From positions 62,001 to 126,000 of the forward strand of contig CAIJOA010000048.1 of NCBI GenBank assembly GCA_903822185.1: DNA of 64,000 bases, in the 5' to 3' direction. Each line of letters opens with the position of its first letter. Position 1 is the stretch's first letter. This document shows positions 17,957 through 26,744 of this stretch, in pieces. The stretch is from an uncultured Rhodospirillales bacterium. GTDB lineage: Bacteria > Pseudomonadota > Alphaproteobacteria > ATCC43930 > CGMCC-115725. Position numbers and translations under genes: made by a program. The notes under the pieces were generated by a model. It was not told the DNA's origin, made no database searches, and worked only from the letters and a program-made list of their open reading frames with translations.

Positions 17957-19198
17957 TCAGCCGCGCTGCGTGCGTTCGGCCAGGCGTTTCGTTTTCAATT
18001 CAGATACCACTGGTTCCAGATTGAAGAACCGTTTGGCGTTGCCGCCGAGAATGTTCCGCTTCGCCTGATCGCCGAGGAACGGCAGATCGTAAATTGTCGA
18101 AGGCAGATCCATGTCCCAATGCGGATAATCCGACGAGTACATCAACTGCGTTTCCGCGTTGATCATCTTGAAGGTCAGTTCCAGCGCTTCGCGGTTGTTC
18201 ACCATTTCCATCGGCTGCGAGGAATAGAACATGTCGCGCATATAATCCGAGGGCCGCTTCTTCAGCAGCGGCACTTCGGAGCTGCGCATCATCCATTCAT
18301 TGTCGAGACGCTGCATCAAGAAGGGAATCCAGGCGAGACCGCTTTCGACCCAGGCCACTTTCAGCTTGGGGAAACGTTCCGGCATGCCGTTGCAGAGCCA
18401 GTTGGTGCAATGAAGGATGTTGAACCAGGTGAAGCCCAGCGCATGCACCGAGATGAACTTGTTGCAGAGCTGCATGCTCTGATCGCCGCCCCAGGCATAG
18501 GCACCATGGAACACCAGTGGCATGCCGGTTTCCTCGAGCAGGGCGTAGGTCTTGATATATGCGTTGTCATAGACCGCCTTGTAATGCGGCGAGACGATCG
18601 TGAAGCCGATGACGCCCTTCTTGCCGGCAAATTCCTTGACCATCTGATAGCTGGCCTCGGGATCGTTCAGCGGCAGATACATCGTCGAGCGGATGCGCGG
18701 CTCGTGCGCCAGCACGTTCTCGGCCAGCCAGCGGTTATACGCACGCGCCAGCGCGACCTCGACCTCGGGCCGCGGCGTTAGGCCCAGCGTCAGCATCGGC
18801 GTCGGGAAAAGACAGGCCACATCGATGCCGAGCGCATCCATCCAACGCTTGGTCAGGGTGATGTCGCGATGCGGCACCGGCGGCGTTTGTTCTTTTGGAT
18901 TGCCGGTCGAGCGGGTGACACGGCCCATCATGTTCTGGTAGCCGCCGCCCGAAACCGCCGTCGATATACCGCCGCTGCCATAGCCCTGATAGCGGGCCTG
19001 TTCGCGCATCACCGGATCTTCGATGTACTCGATGATCTGCGCCCAGGAGGAAAGTTCGAAATGATGCCCATCGACGTCGGCGATGAAGAAATCTTCATAG
19101 CGGCGCTGGATCGATTGCTGGTCGGCATGCGCCAGCAGCTTCGCCGTATCCGTCTCGACGACGGGAACATCCCGGAAGTTGATGGTGTCCATGGGCAT
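17957..19198 (-). CDS. amidohydrolase-2 family protein, tandem copy 2
   Basis: This 413-residue paralog is closest to copy 1. It shares the MPMDT start and the PTPMLTLGLTPRPEVE and KKGVIGFTIVSPHYKAVYD segments. Metal ligands are intact in VDGHHFELSS, VFHGAYAWGGDQS and SSDYPHWDMD. The variable loop reads STAVSGGGYQNMMGRVTR. It lies 17 bp from copy 3. Full length and ligands argue that it is functional rather than a decaying duplicate. Confidence 0.9.
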   Translation of the reverse strand: MPMDTINFRDVPVVETDTAKLLAHADQQSIQRRYEDFFIADVDGHHFELSSWAQIIEYIEDPVMREQARYQGYGSGGISTAVSGGGYQNMMGRVTRSTGNPKEQTPPVPHRDITLTKRWMDALGIDVACLFPTPMLTLGLTPRPEVEVALARAYNRWLAENVLAHEPRIRSTMYLPLNDPEASYQMVKEFAGKKGVIGFTIVSPHYKAVYDNAYIKTYALLEETGMPLVFHGAYAWGGDQSMQLCNKFISVHALGFTWFNILHCTNWLCNGMPERFPKLKVAWVESGLAWIPFLMQRLDNEWMMRSSEVPLLKKRPSDYMRDMFYSSQPMEMVNNREALELTFKMINAETQLMYSSDYPHWDMDLPSTIYDLPFLGDQAKRNILGGNAKRFFNLEPVVSELKTKRLAERTQRG

Positions 19199-19215
19199 AA
19201 TCTTAATTCCTGACG

Positions 19216-20448
19216 TTAGGCATTGGCGTTGTTGCGTTCGGCGAGCCGACGCGATTTGACCTCGGACACGACGGGCCCAAGATTGAAGGCCCGTTTGGCA
19301 TTGCCGCCGAGAATGTTCCGTTTCGCCTGTTCCGACAGGAACGGCAGATCATAGATCGTGCTGGGCAAATCCATGTCCCAGTGCGGATAATCGGATGAGT
19401 AGAGCAGCTGCGTTTCCGCGTTGATCATCTTGAAGGTGAGTTCCAGCGCCTCGCGGTTGTTCACCATCTCCATCGGCTGGGTCGAGTAATACATCTCGCG
19501 CATATAGTCCGACGGCTTCTTCTTCAGCAGCGGCACTTCCGAGCTGCGCATCATCCATTCATTGTCGAGCCGCTGCATCAGGAAGGGAATCCAGGCGAGC
19601 CCGCTTTCGATCCAGACCGTGCGCAGGTTCGGAAACCGTTCCGGCATCCCGTTGCAGAGCCAGTTGGTCATGTGCAGAATGTTGAACCAGGTGAAGCCCA
19701 GCGCATGCACCGCCATGAAGCGGTTACACAGTTCCGCCTGTTGATCACCGCCCCAGGTATAAGCGCCATGGAAGACGAGCGTCAGATTGCGCTCTTCGAT
19801 CGCGCGCCAGGTCTTGGCATAGACATTGTCATAGACGCCGGTCTTGACCGGCGAGACGACGGTGAAGCCGATCACGCCCTTCTTGTCGCCGAAATCCTGA
19901 ACCATCTTGTAACAGGCTTCCGGGTCACGCATCGGCAGATAGAGCGTCGAATGAAGCCGCGGCTCGTGTGCCAGAACATTCTCGACCAGCCAGCGGTTAT
20001 AGGCGCGCGCCAAAGCCGTCTCGACATCGATGCGCGGACAGGTACCGAGCTGCAGCATCGGCGTCGGGAACATGCAGGCGATGTCGATGCCCATCGCATC
20101 CATCCACCGCTTCGTCAGGGTGATGTCGCGATGCGGCGTCGGCGGGGTTTTTTCTTTCTGAACGCCAGGATAACGCCCAACGCGGCCGGCAAGATTCTGA
20201 TAGCTGCCCGGACCCGAGGCGATGCCGGTGCGGCCGAAGCCCTGATACTGCGCCTGTTCGCGCATGATCGGGTCTTCGATATAACCGATAATCTCGGCGA
20301 ACGAATCCGTCTCGTAGTGATGCGCATCGACATCGACGATGAGGAAATCCTCGTACCGGCGCTGCGCCGCCTGCTGCGCCGCGTGCGACAGCAGCGTCTT
20401 GGTGTCGAAGGATTCGACGGCTAGATCGCGATAATTGACGGTATCCAT
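19216..20448 (-). CDS. amidohydrolase-2 family protein, tandem copy 3
   Basis: The start MDTVNYRDLAVESF at 20448 gives 410 residues, matching the paralogs. The track start at 20619 adds 57 residues inside copy 4. It is the most divergent of the four: VDAHHYETDS replaces VDGHHFE, the barrel loop reads MLQLGTCPRIDVETA, and FTVVSPVKTGVYDNV replaces the VSP(H/R)YKAVYD seen in the others. FHGAYTWGGDQQ and SSDYPHWDMD keep the metal site. A changed loop facing the active site suggests a different substrate. It is 11 bp from copy 4. Confidence 0.9.
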   Translation of the reverse strand: MDTVNYRDLAVESFDTKTLLSHAAQQAAQRRYEDFLIVDVDAHHYETDSFAEIIGYIEDPIMREQAQYQGFGRTGIASGPGSYQNLAGRVGRYPGVQKEKTPPTPHRDITLTKRWMDAMGIDIACMFPTPMLQLGTCPRIDVETALARAYNRWLVENVLAHEPRLHSTLYLPMRDPEACYKMVQDFGDKKGVIGFTVVSPVKTGVYDNVYAKTWRAIEERNLTLVFHGAYTWGGDQQAELCNRFMAVHALGFTWFNILHMTNWLCNGMPERFPNLRTVWIESGLAWIPFLMQRLDNEWMMRSSEVPLLKKKPSDYMREMYYSTQPMEMVNNREALELTFKMINAETQLLYSSDYPHWDMDLPSTIYDLPFLSEQAKRNILGGNAKRAFNLGPVVSEVKSRRLAERNNANA

Positions 20449-20459
20449 CGCGGCGTCCG

Positions 20460-21686
20460 TTATTGCGCGGGACGGCTCGCGAGGCGCTGCGCTTTCACCT
20501 CGGAAATCGTCGGGTCGAGGTTGAAGACCTTCTTGGCGTTGCCGCCGAGAATGTTGCGCTTCGCCTGTTCCGACAGGAACGGCAGATCGTAAATCGTCGA
20601 GGGCAGGTCCATGTCCCAATGCGGATAGTCCGACGCGTACATCAGTTGCGTCTCGGCATTGATCATCTTGAAGGTGAGTTCCAGCGCCTCACGGTTATGC
20701 ACCATCTCCATCGGCTGGGTGGAGTAGTACATTTCGCGCATGTAATCGCTGGGACGGCGCTTGAGCAGCGGCACCTCGGAACTACGCATCATCCATTCGT
20801 TATCGAGGCGCTGCATCAGGAAGGGAATCCAGGCGAGGCCGCTTTCGACCCAGATGGTCTTGAGCTTGGGGAACCGTTCCGGCATGCCGTTGCACAGCCA
20901 GTTCGTGCAGTGAAGAATGTTGAACCAGGAAAAGCCCAGCGCGTGCACGGCGAGGAAGCGGTTGCACAGCGACATGCTTTGATCGCCGCCCCAGGCGAAG
21001 GCGCCGTGAAACACCAGCGGCAGGCCCATTTCCTCGATCAGAGCGTAGCTCTTCATATAGGCGTTGTCATAGACCGCCTTGTAATGCGGCGAGCAGATCG
21101 TGAAGCCGATGACGCCGGGCTTGCCGCCGAAATCCTTGACCATCTGATAGGTCGCTTCGGGATCGTTGATCGGCAGATAGAGCGATGATTTGATGCGCGG
21201 CTCGGCGGGAAGAATCTCTTCGCAGAGCCAGCGGTTATAGGCGCGCGACAGCGCGACTTCGACCTCGGCGCGCGGGGTCAGGCCGAGGCTGAGCATCGGC
21301 GTCGGGAACATGCAGACCTGGTCGATGCCGATCGCATCCATCCAGCGTTTGGTCAGGGTGATATCGCGATGCGGCGTCGGCGGCGTCTTTTCCTTGCGCC
21401 GGCCCGGATAGCGCGTCACGCGCCCGCCCAATTCCTGCGACGCGCCATTGGCGCCGGCAATGCCGCTGCCACCAAACCCCTGATACTTCGCCTGATCCCG
21501 CATCACCGGGTCTTCGATATAGTCGCAGATTTTGGCGAAAGAGGCCGTCTCGTAATGATGGCCGTCGATATCGGCGATAAAGAAATCCTCATACCGGCGC
21601 TGAATCGCCTGCTGCGTCGCGTGTTCCAGCATCGTCGTCGTATCGAATTCTTCGACCGACAAATCGCGGAAATTGACGGTATCCAT
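20460..21686 (-). CDS. amidohydrolase-2 family protein, tandem copy 4
   Basis: The start MDTVNFRDLSVEEFD at 21686 gives 408 residues; the 42-residue extension in the track is unsupported. Ligands are in IDGHHYETAS, VFHGAFAWGGDQS and ASDYPHWDMD. The variable loop reads GSGIAGANGASQELGGR. It is the first amidohydrolase after the Rieske/small-protein module, 37 bp downstream of that module, so the electron-transfer module and the four hydrolases are likely one operon. An amidohydrolase beside Rieske genes also occurs in the left cluster. Confidence 0.9.
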   Translation of the reverse strand: MDTVNFRDLSVEEFDTTTMLEHATQQAIQRRYEDFFIADIDGHHYETASFAKICDYIEDPVMRDQAKYQGFGGSGIAGANGASQELGGRVTRYPGRRKEKTPPTPHRDITLTKRWMDAIGIDQVCMFPTPMLSLGLTPRAEVEVALSRAYNRWLCEEILPAEPRIKSSLYLPINDPEATYQMVKDFGGKPGVIGFTICSPHYKAVYDNAYMKSYALIEEMGLPLVFHGAFAWGGDQSMSLCNRFLAVHALGFSWFNILHCTNWLCNGMPERFPKLKTIWVESGLAWIPFLMQRLDNEWMMRSSEVPLLKRRPSDYMREMYYSTQPMEMVHNREALELTFKMINAETQLMYASDYPHWDMDLPSTIYDLPFLSEQAKRNILGGNAKKVFNLDPTISEVKAQRLASRPAQ

Positions 21687-21723
21687 AGGCAAAGGGACTT
21701 CCTCCGGATGAGTGGTCGGCGGC

Positions 21724-22068
21724 TTAGCTGTCGGCGGTATCAGCGTCTTCGGGTTGGCGTTTGCCGACGGTGGACCAGGATTGCCACAAGGCGAGATCGA
21801 ACAGCGGGACATTCACGCCTTCGAGCATCGCGGTGCAGCCGATCATCACGTCGGTCGCGGTAATGCCGCTATTACGGGCGAAGGGACGCGGCGGATTACC
21901 CACCTGCGCCTTTGCCGCATAGAGACGGACGACGCTGGCAAACAATTGGCCCAGCGAATCGTCCGGCACGTCACCCAATTTGTCTTCTTCGATCACTTCG
22001 GCAAAGACCGCCGCGATGTCACTCGCGAGTTCGGCGATCTTCGCTTTGCGATCGTCAGACGTTGACAT
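21724..22068 (-). CDS. small unknown protein paired with Rieske ferredoxin (copy 2)
   Basis: The start MSTSDDRKAKIAEL at 22068 gives 114 residues; the track ORF to 22281 includes out-of-frame Rieske sequence. The predicted helical domain has VVRLYAAKAQ, SGITATDVMIGCTAML and VPLFDLALWQSW, matching copy 1 at 10539 (YAAKAE, TATETVVAACAMI, LFDVAMW). Unlike copy 1 it has no basic N-terminus, and it ends with an acidic tail (EDADTADS). Its start overlaps the Rieske stop by 14 bp, so the two are likely translated together. No known family is recognised. Confidence 0.78.
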   Translation of the reverse strand: MSTSDDRKAKIAELASDIAAVFAEVIEEDKLGDVPDDSLGQLFASVVRLYAAKAQVGNPPRPFARNSGITATDVMIGCTAMLEGVNVPLFDLALWQSWSTVGKRQPEDADTADS

Positions 22069-22420
22069 ACACGGCCCCGTTTTTCTCGACGACGTTGAAT
22101 TTCTGCAGGCGAATGCGCTTGTCGCAGACATTGACCCCGTCCTCGAGATGGAACTCGTAGGCGTGCCAGGGGCAGACAATATGCATGTCGTTCTTGTCGT
22201 AGTCTTGCTGCAGGAACGTGCGATCCGGCGCAATGATGTCGAGAACCGCGGGCATCCGCACACCCTCGCAGACCGGGCCACCCTGATGCGGGCAATGGTT
22301 GCGATAGGCGTAATATTTGCCGCCGTGGCGGATGACGCCGATTTCGACCTCGCCGGCCGTGATCACGCGCACGCCGCCTTCGACAATCTCGCCGTCCTTG
22401 CACACCAATACTTCAGACAT
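22055..22420 (-). CDS. Rieske [2Fe-2S] ferredoxin, second copy
   Basis: This 121-residue protein starts MSEVLVCKDGEIVEGG. The cluster ligands are CPHQGGPVC and CPWHAYEF. The long insert between ligand pairs (including MPAVLDIIAPDRTF) corresponds to the insert of the first copy. It would carry electrons to an oxygenase; the nearest oxygenase is the TauD-like protein, whose family normally needs 2-oxoglutarate rather than a ferredoxin. It lies 148 bp downstream of the TauD-like gene and could start its own transcript. Confidence 0.92.
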   Translation of the reverse strand: MSEVLVCKDGEIVEGGVRVITAGEVEIGVIRHGGKYYAYRNHCPHQGGPVCEGVRMPAVLDIIAPDRTFLQQDYDKNDMHIVCPWHAYEFHLEDGVNVCDKRIRLQKFNVVEKNGAVYVNV

Positions 22421-22568
22421 AGTGCTTCCGTCCCTTTCGATGTCGCCGTGAATTTTTCTGATAGTAGCGTCCTCCCGCGGCGTTTGCCCATATGTTTCGC
22501 CGGGCTATTTCCTGCCGGGCACAGAACGAATGTGCACAATGCTGCGGTTGCGAAAGCTTTTCAGGACC

Positions 22569-23618
22569 TTAGTCAGTCATGACATAGGTGTTGAAGACAT
22601 GTTTGCCGGTGCGCGACGGGAAGCCGCCCCGCACCGCACCCGCGCGCTGATCCTGATAGATCGTTGCCATCTGGGGGCTGAGCGGACGTGAATTCGGCAT
22701 CGACAGCCACATCCGCAGCAGATGCCGCTTGCGGTCTTCCTCGGGCCAATCCTCGAACGCGGTCCGGGAATGAAAGCAGATGTGATTGTTCACGAGCTGT
22801 AGATCGCCCGGCTGGAACATCATCGAGAAATTGAATTCCTCGCTGTTGGTCAGTTCACTGACCAAAGCCTGGGCTTCGATCTGCGCCGGGGTAAAGCGCG
22901 GCACCTCGGGGAAGGCCTGGGCATTCTTGATCTGCAATTCGACGAAGCGGCAGCAGAAATGGCCGTCGCATTCGCTGAAGACCGGCTGCTGGTAATAAGG
23001 TTTCTGGTCCGGCCCTTCTTGCCGGTTCCAGCTCCAAGTGAAAGGCTGATACAGCACCTCGAGCAGATCGGGCCGTCGCCGGGCGATTTCGTTCCGCACG
23101 GCGACCGAGCTGGCGAGCTTGCTGAGGCCGCCGCTTTTGGCGACATGGAGGACGAACAATCCGGTCACGTCGCAGGTGTCTGTATGGAAGCTAAGCCGTT
23201 GATTTGATTGATAGCCGCGCCCGGCGGCGCTGTCGGTCTGGACGCCGAAATCCTTGACGTCGCCGAGGAGATCACCGACCCGGCTTTGCGAGCGGGCGGT
23301 GCCGATATGCTTGCCCATTCCCCAATAGATCAGCCGCAGATCGTCCTTGCTGTAACGGGCATAGGGAAACCCGCGAAAAAGCTGCAAGCCGCAGCCTTTT
23401 TCGAGCTGGTTGCGCGCCATTTCGAAGCAGCGTGCCACTGTGGGCAGCGGAAAATCGTCGCGTTCCAGCGTTTCGAGCGTCTTGCCGCGCGACCGCGCCG
23501 TGGCAAAGGCCTGTTCGATCTCGGCGATTTCGGCGGGACTCCAATCGTGAATCCATTCGGTGGATTTCACCAGGTCGGGGCCACGCCAATTGCTGGGGCC
23601 CTCAATGATCCGCGCCAT
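22569..23618 (-). CDS. TauD/clavaminate synthase-like dioxygenase
   Basis: This 349-residue protein starts at MARIIEGPSNW (23618), which has GGAGG just upstream; the track start 4 codons earlier lacks one. It belongs to the Fe(II)/2-oxoglutarate TauD group: the His-x-Asp pair is in LSFHTDTCD near residue 150, the distal histidine in NNHICFHSRTAFED near 290, and a conserved arginine in RHLLRMWLS. Members hydroxylate sulfonates, carnitine-like amines, aryloxy acids and other small acids. The substrate is unknown. It is divergent from the 17-gene SBP array, with 144 bp between starts that probably hold both promoters. Confidence 0.85.
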   Translation of the reverse strand: MARIIEGPSNWRGPDLVKSTEWIHDWSPAEIAEIEQAFATARSRGKTLETLERDDFPLPTVARCFEMARNQLEKGCGLQLFRGFPYARYSKDDLRLIYWGMGKHIGTARSQSRVGDLLGDVKDFGVQTDSAAGRGYQSNQRLSFHTDTCDVTGLFVLHVAKSGGLSKLASSVAVRNEIARRRPDLLEVLYQPFTWSWNRQEGPDQKPYYQQPVFSECDGHFCCRFVELQIKNAQAFPEVPRFTPAQIEAQALVSELTNSEEFNFSMMFQPGDLQLVNNHICFHSRTAFEDWPEEDRKRHLLRMWLSMPNSRPLSPQMATIYQDQRAGAVRGGFPSRTGKHVFNTYVMTD

Positions 23619-23762
23619 ATCTTCCTCCAAACCGGCTTGTTGGGCCGGACGTTACGCTGTCGTTTTTCCCGAGTCCATGCGGGCCGAAAATCGGTTAGGC
23701 TTCGCCCTGCCCACCAAGGGCGCGAAAACACGACCCAAGAGTCGGACAACGGGGGAACGGAT

Positions 23763-24725
23763 ATGAAGCATCAACGGACCTGGGGCGCGGCCATCGCCCT
23801 TCTGCTGGCTGTGAGCGCGACCAGCGCGACGGCCGCCGACAAAATCCGCCTCGGCAAAGCCAATTCCAACGGCTGGACCTTCATCCCCGCCGATATCGGC
23901 ATGTCCGAGGGCATCTTCGCCAAATACGGCATCGAGCTGGAAATCGCCGGCCTCGCCGGGGACGCCAAACTGCAGCAGGCGCTGATCGCCAACGCCCTCG
24001 ACATCGCGCTGGGCAGCGGCCCGTCGATGGCCTTCGTCGCCAAGGGCGCGCCGGTCACCACGGTCGCCGCTTATGCCGGCGAGCCGCGCCAGATCGCGAT
24101 CATCGTCCTGCCCGATTCGCCGATCCACAAGATCGCCGACATGAAAGGCAAGACACTGGGCATCTCGACCGTTGGTTCGCTGACCGAATGGCTAGGCGGC
24201 CAGATGGGCGTGCAGGAAGGCTGGGGCAAGGACGGGGTGAAGACGCTGCCGCTGGGCGACAACGACGCCAATCTTGCCGCGCTGCGCACCCATCAGATCG
24301 ACGGCATGCTGGCCGCGACCGAGGTCGGCTATCAGCTCGAGGAAAAGAAGATCGGGCGTAATTTCATGAGCATGGAAAAATACGCGCCGCATTTTCATGC
24401 CCACGTGATCTTCGCCCGTCAGGAATTGGCCGAGCAAAAGCCCGACGTGGTCGAACGTTTCCTCAAAGGTTTTTTCGCCTCGATCGCCTTCATGAAGACG
24501 CACCGCGAAGAGACCTCGAAGCTCGCCGCAAAATTCCTGCATGAAAGCGTCGAGATAGCCGACAAGACCTACGACCATGAAATCTCGATGCTGGAAACCG
24601 ACGGCCATTTCGATCCCAAAGCGATCGAGGTGCTGAAAACATCGTTCGTCGATATGGGCATCCTCAAGGAAAAGCCCCGCGACGATCAGTTGTTCACGAC
24701 CAAGTTCGTGCCGGTAAAGCCGTGA
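23763..24725 (+). CDS. ABC substrate-binding protein, array A gene 1
   Basis: This is a 320-residue periplasmic binding protein of the NMT1/SsuA/TauA type (two-lobe type II fold), the first of 17 in a row. Such proteins capture a small solute and hand it to an ABC permease. The track start at 23208 is antisense to the TauD-like gene; the ATG at 23763 begins MKHQRTWG and a Sec signal ending SATA at residue 24. The first-lobe variable segment is NSNGWTFIPADIG, followed by GLAGDAKLQQAL and GSGPSMAFVAKG. The second lobe has MLAATEVGYQLEEKKIGR and HFHAHVIFAR, and the tail is FTTKFVPVKP. It lies 144 bp from the divergent TauD-like gene, so it likely carries the array's main promoter. Confidence 0.93.
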   Translation: MKHQRTWGAAIALLLAVSATSATAADKIRLGKANSNGWTFIPADIGMSEGIFAKYGIELEIAGLAGDAKLQQALIANALDIALGSGPSMAFVAKGAPVTTVAAYAGEPRQIAIIVLPDSPIHKIADMKGKTLGISTVGSLTEWLGGQMGVQEGWGKDGVKTLPLGDNDANLAALRTHQIDGMLAATEVGYQLEEKKIGRNFMSMEKYAPHFHAHVIFARQELAEQKPDVVERFLKGFFASIAFMKTHREETSKLAAKFLHESVEIADKTYDHEISMLETDGHFDPKAIEVLKTSFVDMGILKEKPRDDQLFTTKFVPVKP

Positions 24726-24743
24726 CAGCTGCTTCCTTATCAT

Positions 24744-24824
24744 CGTCATTCCCGCGAAAGCGGGAATCCATGGCAACCACACGCCGCATTGTTGGATGGA
24801 CCACCGTTTTCGCGGGGGGTGACG
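24744..24824. repeat. palindromic repeat R2, copy 1
   Basis: This element of about 80 bp has an outer arm CATTCCCGCGAAAGCGGGAA and, after a variable spacer, a degenerate second arm ending GGGGGGTGACG. It abuts the ATG of array A gene 2, and its G-run supplies that gene's only plausible ribosome site. Copies also lie at 28828 and 49962. Confidence 0.75.
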
Positions 24825-25766
24825 ATGTTTTTGTTGGGTCTAGTAACGCTCATCTGCATCGCATCACCCGCCCATGCCGCCGACAAGCTGATCGTCGGCA
24901 AGGCGGCGAATGCCTGGACCTTCATTCCGGTGAATGTCGGTGTCGAGGTCAGCACCTTCGCCGCGCAAGGCGTCGAGGTCGAAATCGTCAATCTCGCTAG
25001 CGACGCGAAGTTGCAGCAGGCCCTCGTCGCCGGCAGCGTCGATATCGGCGTCATCGGCGGCCCGACCATGGCGCAATCGGTGCGCGGTTCGCCGGTGCTG
25101 GCGGTCGCCGCCTTCGCGCGCGAGCCGCGCAACATGGCGATCATCACCGTTGCCGATTCGCCGATCCGTCAGGTCGCCGACCTTAAGGGCAAGCTGCTGG
25201 GCGTGCCGGGCACCGCGTCGCTGACCGAATGGATGGCACGGCGGGTCGCGTTGGTCGAAGGCTGGGGCAAGGACGGCGTGCGCACAGTTTCATTGGGCGG
25301 GTTCGACGCCAATCTCGCGGCGCTGAAGACGAAGCAGACGGATGCGATGGTGACTGCCACCGAGATCGGTTACATGCTCGAGGCACGCGGCGAAGGCCGG
25401 ATCGTCACCGTCCTCGGCGCCTATGCACCGCAATTCCACGCCCATGTGATCGTCGCCCGCAATCAGGTCGTGGCCGAACATCCCGACAGCGTCGCGCGTT
25501 TTCTCAAAGGCTATTTCGACGCCATCGCTTTCATGAAAAAGAACAAGGCGAAGACCACGGAAATCGCCATGGGGCTGCTGAAGCTGGACGAAGCGGTGAT
25601 GAACCGCGCCTATGACGAAGAGATCGGCATGCTGCAGGATGACGGGCATTTCGATCGGCAGGCCGTCGATGTCCTCAAGCAATCCTTCGTCGATATGGGA
25701 CTGCTGCCCGACATACCGCGTGACGATCAGATTCTGACGACACGCTACGAACCGATGCGCCCCTAA
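24825..25766 (+). CDS. ABC substrate-binding protein, array A gene 2
   Basis: This SBP has 313 residues from the ATG at 24825. Its signal peptide, MFLLGLVTLICIASPAHA, is short and has no basic residue in the n-region, which is unusual. A start at GTG 24819, or at TTG 24789 inside repeat R2, would add residues including an arginine. The pocket segment is ANAWTFIPVNVG. The usual GSGPSMAF is replaced by GVIGGPTMAQSVRG, and the lobe-2 segment is MVTATEIGYMLEARGEGR. The tail LTTRYEPMRP deviates from PVKP. It is 12 bp from gene 3. Coding sequence is intact; the N-terminus is the uncertain part. Confidence 0.9.
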   Translation: MFLLGLVTLICIASPAHAADKLIVGKAANAWTFIPVNVGVEVSTFAAQGVEVEIVNLASDAKLQQALVAGSVDIGVIGGPTMAQSVRGSPVLAVAAFAREPRNMAIITVADSPIRQVADLKGKLLGVPGTASLTEWMARRVALVEGWGKDGVRTVSLGGFDANLAALKTKQTDAMVTATEIGYMLEARGEGRIVTVLGAYAPQFHAHVIVARNQVVAEHPDSVARFLKGYFDAIAFMKKNKAKTTEIAMGLLKLDEAVMNRAYDEEIGMLQDDGHFDRQAVDVLKQSFVDMGLLPDIPRDDQILTTRYEPMRP

Positions 25767-25778
25767 CGAGGATAACCC

Positions 25779-26735
25779 ATGAATTTTCTGCGCCTGCTTC
25801 CTGTTTTCGGCATCGCCTTGATCGGCGCGGCTCCCGCCTTCGCCGCCGACAAGGTCCATCTCGGCAAAGCCGAGGCCGTGCCGCTGTCGTTCATTCCCGC
25901 CGATATCGGCGTCGAGAAGGGCTTCTTCGCCAAATACGGCCTCGATGTCGAAATCAGCGACATGGGTGGCGACGCGAAGCTGCAGCAAGCGCTCGCCGCC
26001 GGCAGTCTCGATTTTGGCATGGGCAGCGGCCCGTCGATGGCCTTCGCCGTCAAAGGCTCGCCCTCGATCGCGGTCGCCGCCTTTGCCGCCGAGCCGCGTA
26101 ACATGATCGTTCTGGTCAACGCCGATTCACCGCTGAAGACGGTGGATGATTTGAAAGGAAAATTGATCGGCGTCTCCAGCAAAGGATCACTGACCGACTG
26201 GCTGGCCAACCGCATCGCCGTTCGCGAGAATTGGGAACCGGGCAGCATACGGACTTTGGGCCTCGGCACATTCGATGCCAGCTTCGCCGCCGTTCGCACG
26301 CATCAGACCGACGCCATGGTGACCGCCGTCGAGAAAGGCCTCCAGTTCGAGCAGCAGGGGATCGGCCGCATCCTGCTCGGCTTCGAAACCATCGCGCCTC
26401 ATTTTCATACCCATGTCGTGCTCGCGCGCCGCGCGCTGATCACCGAGAATCCCGATCTGGTCACGCGCTTCCTCAAAGGCTTCTTCGCCGCGATTCATTT
26501 CATGAAGACCAACAAGGACGAATCCGTCGCCATCGCCGCGAAGAACCTGCGTCAAGACCCGGCGGTGATGAGCCATTCCTATGATCGCGAGATCGCGATG
26601 CTGGAGAATGACGGCCATTTTGATCCTGAAGCGATCGCGCTGCTGAAAGAATCCTTTGTCGAGATGGGAACTCTGCCGGAAAAACCGAGAGACGATCAGA
26701 TGTTCGTCAGCACGTTCGTCCCGGTGAAGCCGTAA
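25779..26735 (+). CDS. ABC substrate-binding protein, array A gene 3
   Basis: This 318-residue SBP has the signal MNFLRLLPVFGIALIG ending PAFA at residue 22. Its lobe-1 segment EAVPLSFIPADIG lacks the tryptophan found at this place in most array A members. GMGSGPSMAFAVKG is typical. The lobe-2 segment MVTAVEKGLQFEQQ replaces ATE(A/V)GY.LEE, so the pocket likely differs from gene 1. It ends FVSTFVPVKP. A GAGG lies 8-9 bases before the ATG. A 99 bp gap to gene 4 is filled by repeat R1. Confidence 0.92.
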   Translation: MNFLRLLPVFGIALIGAAPAFAADKVHLGKAEAVPLSFIPADIGVEKGFFAKYGLDVEISDMGGDAKLQQALAAGSLDFGMGSGPSMAFAVKGSPSIAVAAFAAEPRNMIVLVNADSPLKTVDDLKGKLIGVSSKGSLTDWLANRIAVRENWEPGSIRTLGLGTFDASFAAVRTHQTDAMVTAVEKGLQFEQQGIGRILLGFETIAPHFHTHVVLARRALITENPDLVTRFLKGFFAAIHFMKTNKDESVAIAAKNLRQDPAVMSHSYDREIAMLENDGHFDPEAIALLKESFVEMGTLPEKPRDDQMFVSTFVPVKP

Positions 26736-26744
26736 AATTTAATC

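Noticed and set aside
23619-23762. TPP riboswitch upstream of the SBP array, because the SBPs resemble NMT1/ThiY proteins
   Set aside because: I did not see the conserved CUGAGA-type core in this gap, and no thiamine biosynthesis genes are nearby; the NMT1-like fold is also used for sulfonates and aromatic acids.
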